Below, piece after piece: positions 6,031 to 9,208 of a stretch of 9,208 nt of DNA. Within the stretch, counting starts at the first letter, position 1. Each line of letters opens with the position of its first letter. A program made the position numbers and the translations under genes. The stretch lies in the NCBI GenBank assembly GCA_003520025.1, contig DOVP01000195.1:4226-13433 (forward strand). Reading direction: 5' to 3'. The notes below the pieces were generated by a model. The model saw only the letters and a list, made by a program, of their open reading frames with translations, did not search any database and was not told the DNA's origin. The stretch comes from Phycisphaerales bacterium. GTDB lineage: Bacteria > Planctomycetota > Phycisphaerae > Phycisphaerales > SM1A02.

Positions 6031-7563
6031 TCAGCATGGCCCCCACTGGGAGAGCACGACCAGAAGGTCGTCCGTGCCGACCATGCCGTCGCCAGAAATG
6101 TCCTCCGGGCAGCCTTCGCATGGCCCCCACAATCCAATGAGCGACAGCAAGTCGTCGGTCCCGACTACTCCATCACCCGTGACGTCCGCCTGGCACGCAA
6201 CGCTCGGGCCAAGTGTGCCGTCCTCATGGATGTTCTGGGCGTACACGCGATCTACCCCGTCGCGATCATCCGACCAGCATGCAACCAATTGTCCGCCTTG
6301 GCTGCTGCACGAGAGATCGGTCTTGGCACCGACGCTTGTCCCGAGCGAAGTCGGGGCGAACCCCCACTGCATGTCGCCCATGGCATCCACCGCGGCTGCA
6401 AACACAGTATCGCTGCCGGTCTGCGAGTCTCGCAGCCACGCCGCGGTCGCAAACGGTCCCACTTGCGCAGCCTGCAGATCCAGAATCGAATAGGAGGAGG
6501 ACGGCATCACGATCTGCTGACCCGAACTGCCCCACAATGGCGCGGCATCGGCATTGAATCGATTGGCCTGCACACCGGCCGTGCTCTGGTTTCCGCTCTG
6601 CCGCACCCAGAACACCGTCGTTTCACCGCTCGATGGATCAAGGCAGGCCCACGGCGATACGTGCACCATGGAGGTCTCATTCGTCACAGCAAAGCCGTTG
6701 CTCCCCCACCGAACCACCCCATCACCGTCCACCCACTGCAGCCTCGCCATCAGGGGCGATGTTTCATACCACGAGAAGATGCCTCCACCGTTTCCATCCG
6801 AGATGAACTCCGGATAGGCCCCGAACTGAAGCGATCCGCTCGTAAAGACATCCACCGGCCCGAGTCCCCACATCGTCGCACCACTGGCTGAGAGCCGCTG
6901 CGTCTTGAGTCGTTTGGCGCCGGTAAACGAGATGTAGTGCACCAGCGACACCACGACGCTTCCATCGAGGCCCGCCTTGATGTCGGACACCGCCGTCGTG
7001 CCGCCATCATCGATGACAATTTCAGAAGGCCAGGCAAGCGAACCATCCGCTTCGAGACGCTGGAAGTGCGATGGCGCATCCTGCATCCATCCGACAACGA
7101 CGGCCCCGTCATCGGTCCCGCACACCTGCGGGCTTCCCAAGAATGCCCCGCTTCCGGCGCCGAACTCGTGCGCCCATGCCAGATCGCCGTCGTGCTCGAC
7201 CAGTGCCGCCCCGATCAACGTCTCGTTGGCCCAGACAATCGCAGCCCGGCCGCTCGCGTCACAGGCCAGATCAAAGTCCTGCACCCAAGAAAGCGACTGA
7301 TCGCTGATCAGGATCGGCGGATCAAACGCGGAAGCGCCCGTCTCATCCAACCGCTGGAGCCGCACGTCGTACCCGCTGGAACTGTCGTACCACGCCACCC
7401 ACACGTGTCCGTTTGGCGTGGCCGCCGTGTGCGTAATCACACACCCCGCCTCGCCTCCTGAAACGAGCGTGTTCACCGCCGGATCATCCGACCACTGGCC
7501 GCAGGCGAGCGAACTCCAACCGAGGCTCACCGCAATGATTCCGGTATGTCGAATTGCCAACAT
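6031..7563 (-). CDS. Secreted beta-propeller-like protein with paired dockerin-like C-terminus
   Basis: 510 residues. A signal peptide is likely at 1-22 (MLAIRHTGIIAVSLGWSSLACG). The body holds about eight repeats of ~50 residues, at roughly 51-80, 105-130, 152-178, 201-232, 258-286, 313-344, 370-400 and 424-451. Each has the pattern G-x-x-V-V-x-W ... (Q)-R-(L/F) ... G-x-x-x-W; the first and last keep clear forms (VWVAWYD...VRLQRLDETG and LVACWSDDRDG...VYAQNIHEDG). Four-stranded units of this size point to a seven- or eight-bladed propeller, a scaffold for binding or catalysis; no catalytic site is evident. Residues 457-510 are two EF-hand loops (DVTGDGVVGTDD and DISGDGMVGTDD), each followed by a helix and Trp-Gly-Pro-Cys; the last Cys is the C-terminus. 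The start at 7563 is chosen for the signal peptide; the ribosome site there is poor (GCAGGG touching the ATG), so an upstream ATG at 7641 remains possible. Divergent from tRNA-Asp. Confidence 0.82.
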   Translation of the reverse strand: MLAIRHTGIIAVSLGWSSLACGQWSDDPAVNTLVSGGEAGCVITHTAATPNGHVWVAWYDSSSGYDVRLQRLDETGASAFDPPILISDQSLSWVQDFDLACDASGRAAIVWANETLIGAALVEHDGDLAWAHEFGAGSGAFLGSPQVCGTDDGAVVVGWMQDAPSHFQRLEADGSLAWPSEIVIDDGGTTAVSDIKAGLDGSVVVSLVHYISFTGAKRLKTQRLSASGATMWGLGPVDVFTSGSLQFGAYPEFISDGNGGGIFSWYETSPLMARLQWVDGDGVVRWGSNGFAVTNETSMVHVSPWACLDPSSGETTVFWVRQSGNQSTAGVQANRFNADAAPLWGSSGQQIVMPSSSYSILDLQAAQVGPFATAAWLRDSQTGSDTVFAAAVDAMGDMQWGFAPTSLGTSVGAKTDLSCSSQGGQLVACWSDDRDGVDRVYAQNIHEDGTLGPSVACQADVTGDGVVGTDDLLSLIGLWGPCEGCPEDISGDGMVGTDDLLVVLSQWGPC

Positions 7564-7642
7564 CCCTGCAACGCTACACCAATCCAACCGCCATCGAAAG
7601 CATGAAATCCAGAGTCCTTGAAGGTGACCGCCTCCGGCCATC

Positions 7643-7670
7643 TTGACCCCGCTGCCGGGCCTGATACCAT
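7643..7670 (+). promoter_or_regulatory. Extended -10 promoter of tRNA-Asp
   Basis: TTGACC (7643-7648) and TACCAT (7665-7670) are 16 bases apart, and TG at 7662-7663 gives an extended -10 (TGaTACCAT). The expected start near 7677 is about 10 bases before the mature tRNA. The word ATCTTGACC occurs at 7640-7648 and again at 7675-7683, so the -10 lies between two direct repeats. Confidence 0.5.
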
Positions 7671-7687
7671 TCCGATCTTGACCACTT

Positions 7688-7761
7688 GGGGCGGTAGCTC
7701 AATTGGTTAGAGTCCCGGCCTGTCGAGCCGGTGGTTGCGGGTTCGAGTCCCGTCCGCCTCG
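7688..7761 (+). tRNA. trnD: tRNA-Asp (anticodon GTC)
   Basis: A full cloverleaf can be folded. The acceptor GGGGCGG (7688-7694) pairs with CCGCCTC (7754-7760) with one G-U at 2:71; discriminator base G7761. The D-stem is GCTC/GAGT; the anticodon stem CCGGC/GCCGG (7715-7719, 7727-7731) closes the loop CTGTCGA with anticodon GTC at 7722-7724. The variable loop has five bases; the T-arm is GCGGG-TTCGAGT-CCCGT (7737-7753). G73 and anticodon fit aspartate. CCA is not encoded. The last 21 bases plus TT recur exactly 162 bases downstream. Confidence 0.96.
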
Positions 7762-7763
7762 TT
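7741..7763 (+). repeat. Att-like direct repeat, copy 1 (3' end of tRNA-Asp)
   Basis: The 23 bases from the last base of the T-stem 5' strand through the T-loop, the 3' acceptor strand, the discriminator and two further T are identical to 7903-7925. T-loop-to-3'-end is a typical integration site used by tyrosine integrases in tRNA genes (established knowledge). No integrase gene is present in the window. Confidence 0.6.
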
Positions 7764-7770
7764 CACTATA

Positions 7771-7802
7771 GAAGCGGAAGCAGCAAAGCCTGCTTCCGCT
7801 TC
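7771..7802 (+). terminator. Terminator of tRNA-Asp
   Basis: GAAGCGGAAGCAG (7771-7783) pairs perfectly with CTGCTTCCGCTTC (7790-7802) around the loop CAAAGC, a 13-bp stem starting nine bases after the tRNA. It is followed by TTGCG, a weak T-tract. Confidence 0.7.
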
Positions 7803-7820
7803 TTGCGTTCACGAGTCGGT

Positions 7821-7873
7821 GGTCCGCCAAAGGCGGACCTGGCACGCCTGCGGCGTGCCGCGGGATCCCCGTG
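7821..7873. repeat. Three tandem mini-hairpins with three-base loops
   Basis: GGTCCGCC-AAA-GGCGGACC (7821-7839) and GGCACGCC-TGC-GGCGTGCC (7841-7859) are perfect 8-bp stems separated by one base. A third, CGGG-ATC-CCCG (7861-7871), extends outward with one wobble and one normal pair to 7859-7873. All have three-base loops. The look is that of a REP-like palindromic insert; no transposase accompanies it here. Confidence 0.6.
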
Positions 7874-7878
7874 ATCAA

Positions 7879-7900
7879 TTGCCCAGCACAGGGGGGGCAA
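7879..7900. repeat. Inverted repeat TTGCCC / GGGCAA directly before the second tRNA fragment
   Basis: TTGCCC (7879-7884) pairs with GGGCAA (7895-7900) around a ten-base loop. It contains a run of seven G (7891-7897) and ends two bases before the repeated tRNA 3' end at 7903. Confidence 0.4.
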
Positions 7901-7902
7901 CA

Positions 7903-7925
7903 GTTCGAGTCCCGTCCGCCTCGTT
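7903..7925 (+). repeat. Att-like direct repeat, copy 2 (tRNA-Asp 3' fragment)
   Basis: An exact 23-base copy of 7741-7763. The bases before it (CAACA) cannot form the T-stem, and no acceptor, D-arm or anticodon arm is found at the right distance, so this is a fragment and not a second tRNA. It is followed after two bases by its own strong terminator, as if it were once the end of a transcribed tRNA gene. Confidence 0.65.
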
Positions 7926-7927
7926 GA

Positions 7928-7958
7928 AAACGCCCTTGGCAATACGCTGAGGGCGTTT
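7928..7958 (+). terminator. Terminator behind the tRNA-Asp fragment
   Basis: AAACGCCCTTGGC (7928-7940) pairs with GCTGAGGGCGTTT (7946-7958) around AATAC: 13 bp including two G-U pairs that form only in plus-strand RNA. The pairing ends in TTT followed by CGCG. Its strand polarity matches tRNA transcription. Confidence 0.65.
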
Positions 7959-7972
7959 CGCGTTGCGTATGG

Positions 7973-7987
7973 GTGCATGCACGTGCA
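7973..7987. repeat. Two overlapping 10-bp palindromes
   Basis: GTGCATGCAC (7973-7982) and TGCACGTGCA (7978-7987) are both perfect palindromes sharing five bases. They could be a binding site for a dimeric regulator in front of the esterase gene, but nothing in the window identifies a partner. Confidence 0.3.
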
Positions 7988-7990
7988 GCG

Positions 7991-8032
7991 TTTTGTACAA
8001 CCTCCGTATTCACGGGGGTGGTGTTGTCAAAA
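7991..8032 (+). repeat. Long imperfect inverted repeat holding hairpin repeat copy 1
   Basis: The outer arms TTTTG-T-ACAAC (7991-8001) and GTTGTCAAAA (8023-8032) pair with one bulged T. Inside lies ACCTCCG-TATTCA-CGGGGGT (8000-8019), a 7-bp stem with one G-U; inner and outer folds compete for 8000-8001. The 21 bases 8000-8020 are identical to 9165-9185 at the end of the esterase gene. It ends 48 bases before the esterase start and may be an old terminator, an attenuator or a recombination remnant. I see no convincing promoter between it and the gene. Confidence 0.5.
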
Positions 8033-8080
8033 CTGCCAAATTGAACACCTTGTAGTGCAGTAGAAACGTATGTTGAGGGA

Positions 8081-9145
8081 ATGAGAACCTCAATTAAATT
8101 TTCGATCTCGGCCTCGGCAATTCTCTCTGCATCGGCCCTTGGAGCTTCCATAGAGTACGTCGACAATGGGCGAGGCCCAGTACCGCTGTACCTGCCCTCA
8201 AACTACGACGGAACAGAACCTCTGCCATTGATTATCTCCCTCCACGGATACAGCGATCCGAGAGTTGAAGAACATTTCAACTTCAGCCCTCACGTCGATT
8301 CGAAGAGGTTTCTGTATTGCGTGCCAACTGGAACACAGGATCTGATGGACGCTTCATTTTGGAACGCCACCGACGCCTGCTGTGACTTCTTTAACACCAA
8401 TATCGATGACTCGGGCTATCTTCGACAACTCGTCGAAATCATTCAAGCCGAGTATGCCGTGGACGAGTTGAGTATTCACTTCACTGGTATTTCTAATGGC
8501 GGTTTTATGACGTACCGTATGGCGTGCGATCACGCTGATCTCATTGCCTCGATCGCTGCGCTGGCGGGGACGACTTATCTAGAAAATCTAGACTGCAACC
8601 CATCTAGTCCAGTACACGTGCTGCATATACATGGAACGGCGGATTCAACCGTCCTCTATGACGGCGGTTGCATTATCTTCAATTGCTATCCAGGTGCCAA
8701 TGAGTCGATTAACACATGGGCAGGCTACAACAAGTGTGATGCCATCAGCGAGGACGGTGGCCCAGCATTCAACCTCGACTGGAATGTCCCGGGCAACGAG
8801 ACTACCAGTACGGTCTATCAGCAGAACTGCGATGACGGGGCAACGGTCGAGCTGTGGACGATGGAAGGCTCGGAACATGTCCCGAACTTCTATCGAAACA
8901 ATGATCCCCCTGAAGAAAATCTATTCGCCACACATGCAATCGATTGGCTATTAGCCCACCGAAAGCGAGCAAATAACGAATGCATCGGTGATATAAACAC
9001 AGACGGAATCGTAAGCATTCACGATCTGATCTCCGTCCTCGCAGCCTGGGGGAGCAACGATACGCCCGCCGATATCGATCTGGATGGCACTGTGGGTGTC
9101 CTTGATCTAAGCACCCTCATCAACTTCTGGGGCCCCTGCCCATAA
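8081..9145 (+). CDS. Secreted esterase, PHB-depolymerase/LpqC type, with dockerin-like C-terminus
   Basis: 354 residues. A signal peptide covers about 1-22 (MRTSIKFSISASAILSASALGA). The alpha/beta-hydrolase domain (~24-295) has the oxyanion-hole stretch SLHGYSD (53-59), the family motif FWNATDACCD (93-102), the nucleophile in GISNGG (Ser138), the probable acid Asp188 in HGTADS and the probable base His266 in EGSEHV. This set is typical of secreted polyhydroxybutyrate depolymerases and the related LpqC/feruloyl esterases, which cleave ester bonds in polymers or plant material; the substrate cannot be read from sequence. Residues 301-354 are two EF-hand loops (DINTDGIVSIHD, DIDLDGTVGVLD) ending Trp-Gly-Pro-Cys-Pro. 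The start is supported by the signal peptide; the ribosome site is poor (GAGGGA nearly touching ATG). Composition is less GC-rich than the neighbours (28 of 60 G/C in 8581-8640, against 39 of 60 in 6301-6360), with codons such as TTA, ATA and AAA, which hints at a different origin. A strong terminator follows. Confidence 0.88.
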   Translation: MRTSIKFSISASAILSASALGASIEYVDNGRGPVPLYLPSNYDGTEPLPLIISLHGYSDPRVEEHFNFSPHVDSKRFLYCVPTGTQDLMDASFWNATDACCDFFNTNIDDSGYLRQLVEIIQAEYAVDELSIHFTGISNGGFMTYRMACDHADLIASIAALAGTTYLENLDCNPSSPVHVLHIHGTADSTVLYDGGCIIFNCYPGANESINTWAGYNKCDAISEDGGPAFNLDWNVPGNETTSTVYQQNCDDGATVELWTMEGSEHVPNFYRNNDPPEENLFATHAIDWLLAHRKRANNECIGDINTDGIVSIHDLISVLAAWGSNDTPADIDLDGTVGVLDLSTLINFWGPCP

Positions 9146-9159
9146 CCCCCCACCACCCC

Positions 9160-9189
9160 ACAGCACCTCCGTATTCACGGGGGTGTTGT
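9160..9189 (+). terminator. Terminator of the esterase gene, holding hairpin repeat copy 2
   Basis: ACAGCACCTCCG (9160-9171) pairs with CGGGGGTGTTGT (9178-9189) around TATTCA: 12 bp with two G-U pairs possible only in plus-strand RNA. It starts 15 bases after the stop and is followed by the T-rich TGTTGGTGTTCTCC. Bases 9165-9185 are identical to 8000-8020. Confidence 0.75.
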
Positions 9190-9208
9190 TGTTGGTGTTC
9201 TCCTGAGC

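Noticed and set aside
5961..6137. N-terminal extension of the AsmA-like protein to 6137
   Set aside because: It would overlap the 3' end of the propeller gene, and GGAGGT with the membrane helix clearly marks the start at 5960.
7831..7923. Second complete tRNA-Asp ending at 7923, using AGGCGG at 7831 as acceptor strand
   Set aside because: The distance is too long, the T-stem is broken (CAACA in place of GCGGG), and no D-arm or anticodon arm can be found. AGGCGG belongs to a perfect local hairpin.
8070..8084. Five-codon leader frame ATG...TGA overlapping the esterase start codon
   Set aside because: Such short frames occur by chance; no ribosome site or amino-acid bias supports it.
7699..8166. 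Minus-strand frame of 155 codons across the tRNA region with GGRDSN-type segments
   Set aside because: It is the antisense reading of tRNA-Asp and its 3' copy; GGRDSNPQPPA is a well-known spurious product of reading tRNA genes backwards. The motif appears twice only because the tRNA end is repeated.
7741..9185. Transposon or CRISPR explanation for the repeats at 7741-7763/7903-7925 and 8000-8020/9165-9185
   Set aside because: Each repeat has only two copies, spacers are unequal, there are no terminal inverted repeats around the esterase and no transposase or cas gene is visible.

Overview
This window most likely comes from a planctomycete of the class Phycisphaerae, judged from protein style alone. 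Three of the secreted proteins end in a C-terminal pair of dockerin-like EF-hand loops closing on Trp/Phe-Gly-(Pro-)Cys. A fourth ends in a PEP-CTERM-like tail (Val-Pro-Ala-Pro, short hydrophobic helix, five Arg). Most of the DNA is GC-rich; the last gene is less so.

Layout. Positions 1-471 (+) hold the 3' end of a secreted Ca-binding-type protein. It converges with a large minus-strand gene (529-4080) for a fused HyuA-HyuB protein, probably ATP-dependent 5-oxoprolinase; a perfect 11-bp-stem hairpin fills the gap. Upstream on the minus strand lie a PEP-CTERM-like secreted protein (4196-4858), an AsmA-like membrane-anchored protein (5106-5960) and a secreted eight-repeat, probably beta-propeller, protein with a dockerin-like tail (6031-7563). 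These genes do not look like one pathway: a terminator separates the oxoprolinase from the PEP-CTERM-like gene, and that gene has its own candidate promoter.

Divergent from the propeller gene is tRNA-Asp(GTC) at 7688-7761 (+), with a good extended -10 promoter and its own terminator. The following 319 bases contain no protein gene but are densely structured: an exact second copy of the last 23 bases of the tRNA region (T-loop through 3' end), tandem small hairpins between the two copies, a second tRNA-type terminator, overlapping palindromes, and a hairpin that recurs 1,165 bases later. Then comes a secreted esterase of the PHB-depolymerase/LpqC type (8081-9145, +) with a dockerin-like tail, followed by the second copy of that hairpin acting as its terminator.

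The most interesting part is 7688-9190: a tRNA whose 3' end is repeated in the manner of attachment sites, a short palindrome-rich segment, and an adjacent esterase gene of lower GC bracketed by two copies of one hairpin. I read it as a scar or edge of past integration at tRNA-Asp. No integrase is visible, so this remains inference. I see no CRISPR array, transposase or defence system here.
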